64,000 bases of DNA from Dicaeum eximium (taxonomy: Eukaryota > Chordata > Aves > Passeriformes > Dicaeidae). A program made the translations under genes and the position numbers. Below are positions 36,581 to 47,600 of the stretch, piece by piece (the first letter of the stretch is position 1; each line of letters starts with the position of its first letter). A model generated the notes under the pieces. The model did not search any database, was not told the origin of the DNA, and worked only from the letters and a program-made list of their open reading frames with translations. The DNA lies in assembly GCA_013396995.1 (NCBI GenBank), contig VWZP01007891.1, positions 178,010 to 242,009 of the forward strand. Direction: 5' to 3'.

Positions 36581-38336
36581 ATTTTCCTCTCTGCATATTT
36601 ATTTATATGGGTTTCTGGCTCCCCACACCTCTCTGCCTGCTCCTGTGCCACACGCACACGGATGGGTGGGGAGGCTGTGCCTTGAGAGGACAAGCTGGGA
36701 CCTTAAGAGAGCATTTCTGAAGCTCAGCCTGTGGCACCAGGTGTGAAACAGCCTCTCAGAGGGGCACTGGGTTGGGTGCATGTGGGTGCCCTGCTGCAGC
36801 CCATCTTTCATGCCTGACTTGTGGGGGCAGAGAGGAGCTTGTGGTGCAATGCTGGCACAGCTCTTGCTGGTGTGTCCCTCTCCTTTGGAGCCCTTTGGAG
36901 CAGCTCCCACTGGCAGCTGGTCCCCCATGGAGCCTGCTGGTGCTGGTTGTGCAAGGCTCTGTCCAGAGCCAGGCACAGATAACGTGAGCACACACTCCAT
37001 AGGGATTTATTTGGGTGTGTGTTATCCCCTTGTTGTGTAAGACGCACCAGGCCGTCAAAAAAAGCACATTTGATCTCACAGAGGTATTAAGTGTTGAGGG
37101 CAGCAGAACAAAAGCACCCTTATGGCCAGGAGTGGCCGTGGAGGTGTCCCAGCACAGGGATTTTTTGGAGGAAACACCATCTGCCAGGAAGGAGCTGGCA
37201 GCTGCAGGATGGGTGGGACAAGCCTCAGGAACCACTTCTCGAGGTTCCTCAAGCACTAAAGGAGAAAAAAACCTCCTGGCACTATTCCAAAACCTCCCCA
37301 TGCACTTGGTGGAAATTTTAAAACTTCCCCCTGGTAGGGTAAGCTGTGTGTGCCAGCCCGAGTGCAGGTGTCAGAGGGATTTCTGGGGAAGAAGCTGTGA
37401 TTTCTCAGCACGGCTCTTTCAGAGCAGTGCAGCCTCACGTGCTGCAGCCACAGAGTCTCAGACACCTTTCCCTTCCCTTTTGCCCTGGGCTCTTGGGAAC
37501 AGTCCTGCCTGATACTGGCTGTCCAGTAACATGTTGCTCAATGCTTTTTTATTTGTTTAAAAGTCCTTATTTATAGTGGAATATATGAAACTCACAAATG
37601 GTGCTTTACACACTCAATCCACTAGCCAGCTTTGAAAATTTTAAGCACCTTTCCACTTTTCCTGCAGCACCATCACTACAGAAGGATCTGCTGTGTGAGT
37701 TAAAGCAGAGGTGCCCACAGACCAGCATAAGGTCTCACCTTAGGAGGAGCTGAGCACATTCAGGCTTGAAATTCAGGATAAGGTCAGGTAAAGAAAAAGG
37801 GTTCAAAAAGTGCTACAAAGTACTGCGAGCTTGGGGGCACAGAGCCTCTGTTTTACCCCCAAACCTTATGATATACTCCGGTGAGCCAAGAAAAAACATG
37901 GGAATAAATCTAACAATAGTAGGAATGAAGGTGAGTAATTCTAGTTTATATTTAGTGACTAGTCTGAAAAATCAGAAAAGAGGTTGTTGTAGCAAAATGA
38001 AAACCCTTTTCTAAAAATCCATTCATTTAACATGGAAGTTTAAGGAGATTTTGTGTAGTGATATCCTTTTGAGGTTCTGGTTATTTTTATAATTATAAAG
38101 TTAAAATGGGCCATTTTAATAAGAAAGGCCAGTGTGAGTCACAGATATAATTTCAGCCTTAATTTGCACAACTCACCTGAGGTTAGATGGGCTCAGGCTG
38201 GGCTGTAAAGGAGTGAAGTAAAGGAGTTTTGAGTGATGGTGGGTCACCAGTGCCACTCTGGAAGACAGGAACCAGTGGGGGTCCTTTGGGATTGACACCC
38301 TCATACAAGCACCCTTGATCAGCCAGGAAAAGGAGA
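36581..38336. other. Intergenic DNA before the BPIFB4 relic
   Basis: No coding exon recognised on either strand. A signal-peptide exon of BPIFB4 would be expected in this region or slightly downstream, and none was found. Confidence 0.4.
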
Positions 38337-38421
38337 GGAATTGCACATGGAAGGGGAAGAGCACGATGCTTGAGAGCANGGAATTGCACATGGAAGGGGA
38401 AGAGCACGATGCTTGAGAGCA
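38337..38421. repeat. 43-bp direct duplication flanking an N
   Basis: GGAATTGCACATGGAAGGGG and the following bases occur twice, at 38337-38378 and 38380-38421, separated only by an N at 38379. Two identical copies on either side of a one-base gap look like unmerged contig ends rather than biology. Confidence 0.85.
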
Positions 38422-38489
38422 AACCTCCCCTTCCAAACTGAGTCTGGAGCAGTTTTGTTCACGTAACTAAAATTTCAACCGGCCAGGCT

Positions 38490-38680
38490 GTTGCAAAGAG
38501 AAAGCTCGGGAAGCCCCGCAGGTTTGCAGGGCAGCAGAGGCTCCGAGCCGGGCAGGGCAGGGCAGGGCAGAGGAGGCGGCGGTGCCGGAGCCTTTGCCCG
38601 CAGAGGGTGCACGAACCGCGCCCGCCGCAGCTCCCGCCCGCCCGGCTCCGCTTGGGAGGGGCAGGAGCAGGAGGAAAAAC
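38490..38680. other. Short GC- and CpG-rich patch
   Basis: A locally GC-rich stretch with several CG dinucleotides and a GGGCA repeat (38552-38572). It lies about 180 bp before the first BPIFB4 relic exon. It might be what remains of a GC-rich Gly-repeat exon or a small CpG island; I could not find a BPIFB4 reading frame in it. Confidence 0.4.
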
Positions 38681-38861
38681 AAGGCAAAAGAACCGTGCCT
38701 CTAGTAAAAATGGAAAGTAACTTCAACAGGAAGATAAATGAGAAAAGTCGGTGTCTTTTGCCATTTCTGGTCTGATCCCCTGTGCGTGGCTGTGTGCGAG
38801 CGGTGGAGCCACGCTGGGCTCAGAGCTGTCACCCGCAGTGTCCCTCTTGCTCTCCCTGGAG

Positions 38862-41596
38862 GCTGAGGGTCGTGGAGCTGACGCTGCCCAGGGTGTCCCT
38901 GCAGCTCCTGCCTGCCGTGGGTGCTTTCCTCAGCCCCTACACTCGAGTGCCCTCAATGGCAAGAGGAGGGTCAGGCTGGGGCTGGTTGGTGGCATTAAAA
39001 TCCGGCTCCTGAGAGGGTGAGACGTGGAGGTGTCCTCCCCTGCTGGCATGAGCCACCTCGCCATCGAGTTCTGCCAGCCCTAAACCACACCCTGAGAATG
39101 GCAAATGTATGAGGGCATTCCCCTGTTACACCTCTCCCTCCCACCATCCTGCAGGTGACAGCCACTCACCGACCATGTCACAGGGCCAGTGGTGCTGGTC
39201 CCTGTGCACCCCTCACACAGCCACAGCGAGTGGTGTGCTGGCCCAGAGATCTCAGGGCACAATTCTGTCCCATGTGCCACGTTCAGAAGTTATTTTAATG
39301 GACATGGCATGGGGGTCTTCTGAGACGTGAGCACGTCGTGTAGGAACCACTCAGCCTGAGATTTTCTCAGCTCATTTAAGGAGACTATACACTAGCAGAT
39401 AAAAGGCAGCAATAAATTTCCCATCGGCTATTTTGGGATGCAAATTACAGTTATCTCATGCAAAATCCAAGCAGAAACGATTCACTCTGCTGCTGCAATT
39501 GCCTTGCTCCGGGAGGTCTGTGCTCCACGCTATTCACAGGGAATTGTTTAACAAGACCCATTTACTTTGCAGCAGGTTGTTTTCATGGTGCTCCTTTATT
39601 TTTCCACAGCCTGCTCCCAATTGTGGATAATTTATTGGCAAGTGTCCTGAACAGACTTCTTCCTAATCTGGTAAATCGGAAAAATAAAACATTCTGGGAA
39701 GGAGCAATGAGCCTGAAAAGGTGTGGTGCAGCTCCCTGTGGCATCACTGGTGCCTGGAGCAGGAGCAGAGCCACTGTCCCAGGGCTGCTGCATCCACCCA
39801 GTACCTTGGGATTGGTGGGAGACACATTCCATGTCTCCATCAGCTTGGGAGAAGCTTCTCCTTCCTTCCTAATGCGAGGTCTGCCCAAATGCCGAGTTTC
39901 TAATTATGTCCTGCACTGTGCTATGGACTCATGGAATCTCTCCTGCTCCTGAAAGCCCCAGGGTCTTTCTAGCTATCCCCCATGGGCTCCTAGGTCTCCC
40001 CATTCCTCTGAGGAAGGTGCTCAGAGGCAGACCCAGAGCTGGTGGAGTCACCAGCAGGGCGACCACTCCTGGTGCCCAGGGAAAGCCTGGCAGAGCCAAG
40101 CAGGGCTCTGTGTCCTTCTCTGGCTCTGAATGTGGGTTCTCACCAACCTTCCCCAGCTCTTGCAGCTCTGCCCAGTGCTTGACATTGCCCTGGGACTTGT
40201 CAGTGACCAGCTGGGACTCCTGACCTGTGAGCACAGGGTGGGTCCCACGCCTTGTCCTGCCTGGTGTCGTGCGTCACCCACTCCAGCTGAGGAAGGACTG
40301 GGACACCTTTCCCTCCTCTGCTCCACCCTGGCCCCAGATCTGCCAGGAGCAGGGGCCCCTAGGAGCTCCCTGCCCAGAGCCCACTTGAAAGCCAGGCTCT
40401 TCTGGATGAAAAGGAACTGCAGGTAGGGGAGGGGGATTTGAGCCAAGTCCAACAAGGAATCGCTGACTCCCTTCCTCTCTCCCAGCACTGGTGCCCCTGG
40501 ATTTGCTGGGCAGCATCCAGTACACCATGTCCAGCTTCCCCCTGGTAACTGGCCAGTTCTCAAAGTGGACTTGAATGTGAGTCCTGCACCTCCTTCCATC
40601 TGTGCAAAGGGCTTGGGATATTTCCCTTAGGTTCATCAAGGGAAATACGGTTCTTCAGCCATGTGCAGCTGGGCAGGGGGCTGTGGGAGCTGGCAGAGGG
40701 CCTGGCTTCATGCCTTGCTCTCACCTCTGTCACGGGAGAGCACAGCAGGGTTTAGGTTTCACAGACTTACGGAGAAGGAAGTGTCATGGGCCCTGACTTG
40801 GTGAGACCAAGCGTGCAGCCATTCACAGCGAGGGAACGTGAAGCTGACCGTAAAGGCAAATATTGCAAACGTTTTGACTTGTGTTTCCTTCCCCTGTGAC
40901 TCCAGGCTGTCGTTGGGAGTGTGGCCAGAGGCTTGGTGGACTATCCACTGGGAAAGCCAGAGACTGTCCCCAAACCCCCACGGGCCCCCATGCCACCCCT
41001 GCCACACAGAGTGGACACCAGCTCCTCCCTCTGAGCCTCTTGATGAACTTCTTCAGCTGAGATACAGCTGTGCTGGGTTGCAGGAATTCGGGATCCTGTG
41101 CAATTGCTGCATCGGTGGGCAACCTGCTCTGCAGCTCCTGGTCACTGTTTGTGCTCCCACCAGCAAAAACTTTTCATTTTTGGGTGTTGCCAGATTCTCA
41201 AGGCATACCCTGAGCCACATGAATTGCTGATGGAAATTGCAGTCCCCACAGCACCAGTGGTGACCTTGAAGAAAAATACAGGTGTGATCCAGCTCACAGC
41301 TACAGCAGAGGTGATGGTGACCTACCCAGATGATGGTGACCACTCAGGTGATGTCCCTCTGTCTTCTGAACATAGGTATGAAGGGACAACCCATGCAGAA
41401 ATTCCTTCTGTAGTTTCCCCGCACCACGGGGCAGTTTCCCCACAGATGGGACCTGCACCCAACGTGGCATGGCTGGGCTGCAGCCTGGCCAGAGGCTGGA
41501 GGAGCCACCCCAGCCCTGACCTCTTTGTTTGACCACAGGAGGAGACAGAGGCTGCACATAGAGGGGATGGAGCTTGGGACTGAGACCTGAGGAGAA
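38862..41596 (+). pseudogene. BPIFB4: BPIFB4 pseudogene
   Basis: A broken copy of the two-domain BPIFB4 gene in its expected place. Relic exons: 38862-39016 (LRVVELTLPRVSLQLLPAVG joined to GGIKIRLLRG); 39610-39670 (LLPIVDNLLASVLNRLLPNL); 40166-40226 (LCPVLDIALGLVSDQLGLL); 40486-40576 (LVPLDLLGSIQYTMSSFPLV); 40906-about 41070 (GLVDYPLGKPETVPKPP); 41194-41375 (YPEPHELLMEI, VIQLTATAEVMV); possibly 41539-41596 (HIEG). Each matches human BPIFB4 (VELTLPRVSVRLLPGVG, LVDNLVNRVLADVLPDL, CPIVDVVLGLVNDQLGL, GLIDYPLG, ATAEVMV). Damage: the first piece fuses the ends of two exons out of frame, with intron and most of the second exon lost; 40486-40576 is 91 nt instead of 92, a one-base deletion that turns the end into a stop; a TGA interrupts at 41032-41034; C-terminal exons are absent. 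Most splice sites survive, which suggests fairly recent loss. Confidence 0.85.
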
Positions 41597-41599
41597 GTT

Positions 41600-42890
41600 C
41601 AGCAGTGACCCCCTCCTGTGGCACTGTGCTGGGCTGGTTTGTGTCCCATGGGTGTGCTGGGAAGGTGTGCCCTTTCACCTGCCCGAGGATCCTGAGTGTC
41701 TCTCAGGATCCTGTACCCAGCACAGGAGCTTGGTGTTATCCCTGTAAGTGTTGCATCCTGCCTACATTCTTGCGCAGAAGGAATACACGTGTTTTTCCAT
41801 GGAACACTGTTTTGAACTCTTTTGTGGGTGCTTGGAAGGGTGTGGGTGTACTTTGCATTCTTGTGCTCAGGTTCAGTAAAGTCCAGCCCTCTCTGCAGCC
41901 ACAGCAGGTGTTCAAGCCTGTGGGGGTGGCCAGTGGTGAAACCCCTGGGCTCAGGACACACCTCGGGTGGGAGGCTGCAGTCCCCTTTGTCCACCCCCAG
42001 CTCGGAGGGTGCAGAGCTCTGCCAACAAATGCTGTGTCAGACCCAAACCTGTCAGACTCTGCAGAGCCTGGGCCCTAAGCTGTGGGGTATATTGATCATG
42101 CTGAGCACCCATTACACCCTCACCTGCCCTGGGCTTTACTGGGGCTTTGTCCTGGGAGCACTCAGGGAACTGGGGAGGAAATCACCCAGCAATGCCCACG
42201 AACTCTGCATGAACCACATGAAACTTCTGCTAGTTTAAGGCTCTGAAGCCATCTGCTGCTCCTGGGGTGAGAGGGAATAGCTGGGACAGCTGCAGCATCG
42301 CTGCTTGTGAGGCTGTCCTTGTCCTGCCCTGGTCCAGCCCAGATCCACCCTGATCCACACCTGGAACATCAGGATCCGATTTTTCTGTCATCTTTAGTGT
42401 TCCTTTTCCTTTCCCCTCTATTTATTTCCCTGTTTTCTTTTATCTGTTGTCTCTCAAGCCTCCTTTAAACTGGGAGATCTTTCTTGGATGTACAGCCAGC
42501 TCCTGCTTGCCTCTGGGGCACAGGCAGTTTCCTCAGAGCAGACGGTGCACCACAAATCCACACTCTTTCATTTTTTTTTTTTTTGCAATTTGTGACGTTT
42601 CTGTATGCAATTAACTCGTTGGGAGGTAATTGCTCACCTCTCACTGTCCTTGGACCCATTCTGCTCAATATGATGGTGCAGAGCTTCCTGAATCAGCCTT
42701 GTGACACTCCCCAGAGCTGGTGGGCACCGCACCCAGGGTGAGGGGTGAGCTGCTGGGCTGGCTGGATGCTGCTGGCCACAGCAACGTGTGGTGTTCAGGG
42801 TCAGGCTGGTGCAGGGGTCACACTTCACAGCCAGCAAAAAGGAACTGTCCCTGCTCCATCCCTTCCTTGGCTTTCCTCATTCCTACAGCT
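41600..42890. other. DNA between BPIFB4 relic and next promoter
   Basis: No supported exon. The remaining C-terminal BPIFB4 exons should be here. A stretch at 42645-42700 reads GPILLNMMVQSFLNQP and is only vaguely like the penultimate helix exon, so it is not called. A T-run lies at 42572-42584. Confidence 0.35.
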
Positions 42891-42894
42891 CGGG

Positions 42895-42903
42895 TATATA
42901 AAA
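42895..42903 (+). promoter_or_regulatory. TATA box of the single-domain BPIF gene
   Basis: TATATAAAA in the context CTCGGGTATATAAAAGCAGC, a near-perfect TATA box about 30 bp above a short exon ending at a GTAAGTGG donor. Confidence 0.7.
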
Positions 42904-42927
42904 GCAGCTGCCAGCAGCTGTGGCCAT

Positions 42928-42959
42928 GGGCAGCTCCACCTCGACATCAAAGGGTCCAG
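42928..42959 (+). other. Leader exon of the single-domain BPIF gene (predicted)
   Basis: A short exon ending GGGTCCAG before GTAAGTGG (42960). It would join the acceptor at 44638. An ATG near 42926 lies at or just before the predicted start, so the exon is treated as noncoding. The transcription start is inferred from the TATA box. Confidence 0.55.
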
Positions 42960-44652
42960 GTAAGTGGCACTGAAGGACCGTGGCCACCGTGCCAGCTCCA
43001 TCAGGCAACCTACAGCACAGAATAACTCAGCTTGAAAAGCAGGAATTTTAATGATGCTTTCCTTTGATTTCTGTAGCAGCATTTAATCATTTATGAAAAT
43101 TAATTTTTAAAGCTAGCAGAGCTCTTGCTTGTTAAATTCCACGTTTATTCCTGTTGTTGTTAAGTTTGTGATAATGACTAAGCTGGCAGAAAGGAATGGG
43201 AGTTTTTTCATGGTCTTGGTGACCAGAATTCAGAGCAATTTTCAGCTCTCCAGACCTCATCTCAGCTGGTGTAAAATAAGTGTTTATCTGCAAAGCCAGA
43301 CGTGCCTTTTGCATGTGCAAGATGCTTGGCTCACTGAAATGTGCGTGACCAAGGAGCAGCACCCTGGCAGATATTGTTAATAACTGCAGAGATAGGTGCC
43401 TGCATGGTCACATATTCTCTCTAAGACCTCTTCTAAGAGCCCTGACATCCATTTTGGTACCCTTTTGCAATGCTGCACACGTCTTTCAGAGCCCCTCCAA
43501 CAAATCCCACTGATTTTATTTGACACGATTTTCAATAGAAGCTGCTTGAGCCTCTCTCCTTCTCCCCTGTTCAATAATCACAGCTACAGGAGCTGTGCAT
43601 CATTACGTGCTGATCAAAGGGAAAATGTAAAAGACAGTCGAGTGAATTAAAGTCTAATTTAATTGTGCCGAGAACTGTCATAGTGGGATTTTTTTAAAGT
43701 ATCTGGAAGAGATAAAGAAGTTGTTCATGCTGACCTAAATAATGTTATTTCTCAGTGTTGAACCTCTGCAATCTGCACCCTGTGCATTGTTTTTCTCGGA
43801 AGGGACAAGCTGAGGTGTCTGTGCAGGACACGGGCTGTCCAGGAAAATGCTCCTGAAGCTGGGACCCCAGGCAGTGCTGCAGAGACACCATTTTCTCATT
43901 TCTCTGCAAACACCTTTCTGTGCATAAACAAACACTCCCCAGCCTGCGCTGTCACCCTGAGAAGCCCAGCTCGGGCAGGAACAGAAGGTCCTTGAAGGTG
44001 CTTTCTTCTGGCTGGGGGCAGATCAAACACAGGGAAACCGGACTCTTTTCACAGCTTGAGTGGAACAAGATGAGAAAAACAAACAACCTGCCCATGGGAA
44101 AGTGAGTCTGATTCTGGCCATGCTTTGAGCTTTAATAACACAGGGTGCTCTTCACAGCGAGCAGAAGGACATGACTGTGACACACATCATTTTTTATTTG
44201 GCTGTGCCCCTGTGAGTGTTCCTCTTTCAGGGCCATTTCAGAGTGGTTGGAAGCCATTCATCTCTCTCAGTACAAGGTCCTCCTGCCTCATCTCCATCCC
44301 TCTTCCTCTCTTAAAATGGCATTTTCACTTCCCTGCAGTGTCAGGCACCCAGCTCTGCAGTGGGGGAGCCCAGTCAGACGTGGAGAAGTCGATGGCTCTG
44401 GAGCAGTGTGGCACTGGGCTTCAGCTGCTCCCTGATAACCACAAGTGGGAAAAGGGGGCTGCAGGTCTGGGCTGACCTCCTGGGATGAGGGGCATGGTGT
44501 CTGGAGGCTGTATGTCCAGGAGGAATCTCCCCACCACCCCAGGGCAGTGCACATGAAGGATGGAGAGCTGGACCAGTGCCCAGGCTGTCAATACCCATGT
44601 GAAACTGCTGCTTGGGCTGAGGTGGGTCTTCCCACAGGTGCTGTGCCAGGAC

Positions 44653-47600
44653 ATGCCACCCTTCTGGTGTCTCATCTTTCTTGGGGGCCTCCTGCCCCCC
44701 TCCCAGGGCCTCCTCAACCTGCTGAACCCAGCAAAATCCAGCGACGGTGAGTTCAGATATTTTCTGTGTTTCCAGGGGAGAGTCATGGCACAGCCCTGTG
44801 CCATTCTGGGCTCGTGGCATGTCCCCCTGCTCATCAGGGAGCTGTCTCCTAGCAGACCCATCTACATGAGGAACCCAACTTTGTTCAAGGATGCTCAGGG
44901 GTCCCTGTGAGACCTCATCAGCAGAGCACCCTAAGGTGGCCAAACCAACCCTTCCTGTCAGTGAAATCCCCTCAAGAGTGGAAGTCAAATCTGTCACTGG
45001 GACTCTCTCGGTGCCGGCCTGCTTGGCACTGGGCTCATCGGTGGAAAAAGTGGGTTGCCCAGCACAGGTTCTCTTGGTGAAGGTGGGCTGCTTGGCACTG
45101 GCCTCCTGGGCAAAGGAAGCCCAAGTGCAGCAGAAAGTGGAGATCCCCTTGGTGCAGGAAATGAACCCAGCTGAGCTGGGGTCCTTGGCACAGGCCTCCT
45201 GTGTGAGGGAGCCTGCCACAGGGAGGGTTTGGGAGAGGAGGATTTCTGGGTGGTGAAGGACAGGAGAGTAACAAAGCTCTGGCTGTTGCAGGAGAACAAT
45301 CTACCAGCAATGGGCTGCTTGGCACAGGCCTCCTTGGTGGGAAAGGCCTTGGCACAGGCATCCTTGGTGGGAAAGACCTTGGAACAGGCATCCTTGGTGG
45401 GAAAGGACTTGGAACAGGCCTCCTTGGTGGGAAAGACCTTGGAACAGGCCTTCTTGGTGACAAAGGACTTGCCTCAGGCATCCTTGGTGGGAAAGGCCTT
45501 GCCACAGGCCTCCTTGGTGGAGAAGGACTTGCCACAGGCCTCCTTGGTGGGGAAGGACTTGGCAATGGTCTCCTCAGCAATGGCCTCCTTGGCAATAACA
45601 GCCTTCTTGGAGAGACAGGTCTGCTTGGCACAGGGCTGCTTGGAAAAGGAGGTCTCCTAGGCAATGGAAGTCTGCTTGGACTTGATGGTCTTCTGGGTGG
45701 AGCAGGAGGACTGCTGGGTGGAGCAGGAGGACTGCTGGGTGGTGGAGCTTCCCAGAAGATGACACGCTATGCCTGGTGAGTCAGGAGCCCCGTGGTGGGC
45801 TCACTGCAGGGTGACCCATAATGTCCAGGGGATCAGACCCTCCCTCTCAGACAAACCACCAGGGCTGGGCTCACAGCTCACATGAGAATCTGTGACAGGG
45901 GAAATTCCAACCAGAAATGGGCAAAGTCTTACCCGTGGGTGTGGTGTGACCCTGCCATGGGCAACACAGGAGGTGGGGGAATCTCCAGCTATGGAGGTGG
46001 CTGAAACTCAGGAGGACATAGCCTTGAGAAACCTGACCGTGCTTTGGATTGGCTCTTTGTGGAGTGGGAATTGGTCCTTCCCCACCTCCACTTTTACCTG
46101 GGAATATCCACAGGTCAAACAATGAGCAGGAAGAGATGGGACTGTAGGATCTGCTCCTGCTGATCCTGCCATCTCAAGGTGGGTTTGCCTCGGTGTCAAC
46201 CCCCAGGTTGAAGGTGCTGAACCTTGAGAACGCCCGAGTATCATGGAAGGTCCTTCGTGGGACTGAGCTTGTGCTGAACCTCTACTCGAAGCTGGTGCTC
46301 CGCTTTCCAGGGTGAGTGAGGTTAGAGACCAGGGCCACGGGGACCTGAGGGCACTGAGGAGAATGGGACACTCCTGAGGGCTGGACAAATATCCCCAAAC
46401 AGTCAGCGAGAGGCTGGTGAGGAAAGCTGTGCTGCTGACTCTCTCTGGAACAATTTCCAACTGTCCTCAGTCCACAGACACTCACCATCCGTGGAAGTGT
46501 TCAAAAAACATGTGGATATGGCTTGTGAGGACATGGTTTAGTGAACATGGTTGTGGCACTGGCTTGATAATTGGACTTCTTGATCTTAGAGGTCTTTTCC
46601 AACCTGACCAATTCTATGGGTCTGTGATGTGCTACAGGACAAGGAGCCTGAGAGAAGCCCCAGAACTGAACCACTGACCCCGCCAAGGCTGTTCTGGTGG
46701 CTCTGCCACAGGCACCGCTCTGCTGTGCCTTTTTGGCTTCCTCCATAACCTTCCACGCCTTCCTTTGGCTTCCTCCATAACCTTCCTTTTTTCCAGGATT
46801 TTTCAGTTTCTGAGTGGATCCTCAGTGGAAGCAAACATCACATCACACATCGCCCTGACCCAGGACTCCCCCAATGACCTCAAGCTGGTGCTCAAGGATT
46901 GCAACAACCTCCTCGGGGGCTTCAGCGTCAGGCTGCAGAAGGGGTGAGCGTGGGGGCCAGCTCCTGCCAGCTGGCACTGGGGCAGAACTTCAGTCTCAAA
47001 TCTGAGCACGGATTGACAGCACAACAAGCAGATTTTGGGATTCAGATAGCAAAGTCCTGAGCATCTGTAATTCCTGCTGAAGCCTGGGGGAGCTCTGGGC
47101 TTGCGGCATCTCTTATCAGAGAAGAGGAGGGGGCTCCTCTACAGAGGAGCTCTGTTTTTCCTTGATGTCAAGTCCTGGGTTTTGACAACTTCCCTGGTAA
47201 TTTTTGTCTGTCTATTCCCTCCCCAGCCTCCTCACCAATCTGGTGAGCAGCATGCTGAACAAGTCTCTTAAGTCCCTTGTCCCTGCGCTGGTGAGTGTCT
47301 GAATATTCTTCGCTGTGAAGCTGCATTTCAGCTGCAGTCAGTGCTCCTGCCAGAACTGCCTGGTAGATTTACACACACACACACAGAATCACAGAACAGT
47401 TTGGATTGGAAAGGACCTCAAAGGTTAATTAGTTCCAATCCTCCTGCCCTTGGCAGGGACAATATATATTATATATATATACACACACACACATACACAA
47501 TATATATTTATCCATGCACAGATACATGCCTGCAGCCCATAAGTGAGTTACACAAAATTGCTTGGTCTTCCTTACAGTCAGAATTTATTTGTTAGGAGTA

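Noticed and set aside
42645..42700. GPILLNMMVQSFLNQP as a C-terminal BPIFB4 exon
   Set aside because: Similarity is only a hydrophobic pattern; boundaries lack the expected 64-nt exon structure.
44374..45664. Minus-strand open frames of 281 and 209 aa rich in Pro, Arg and Ser
   Set aside because: They are antisense shadows of the Gly/Leu repeats of the single-domain BPIF gene and its intronic relic.
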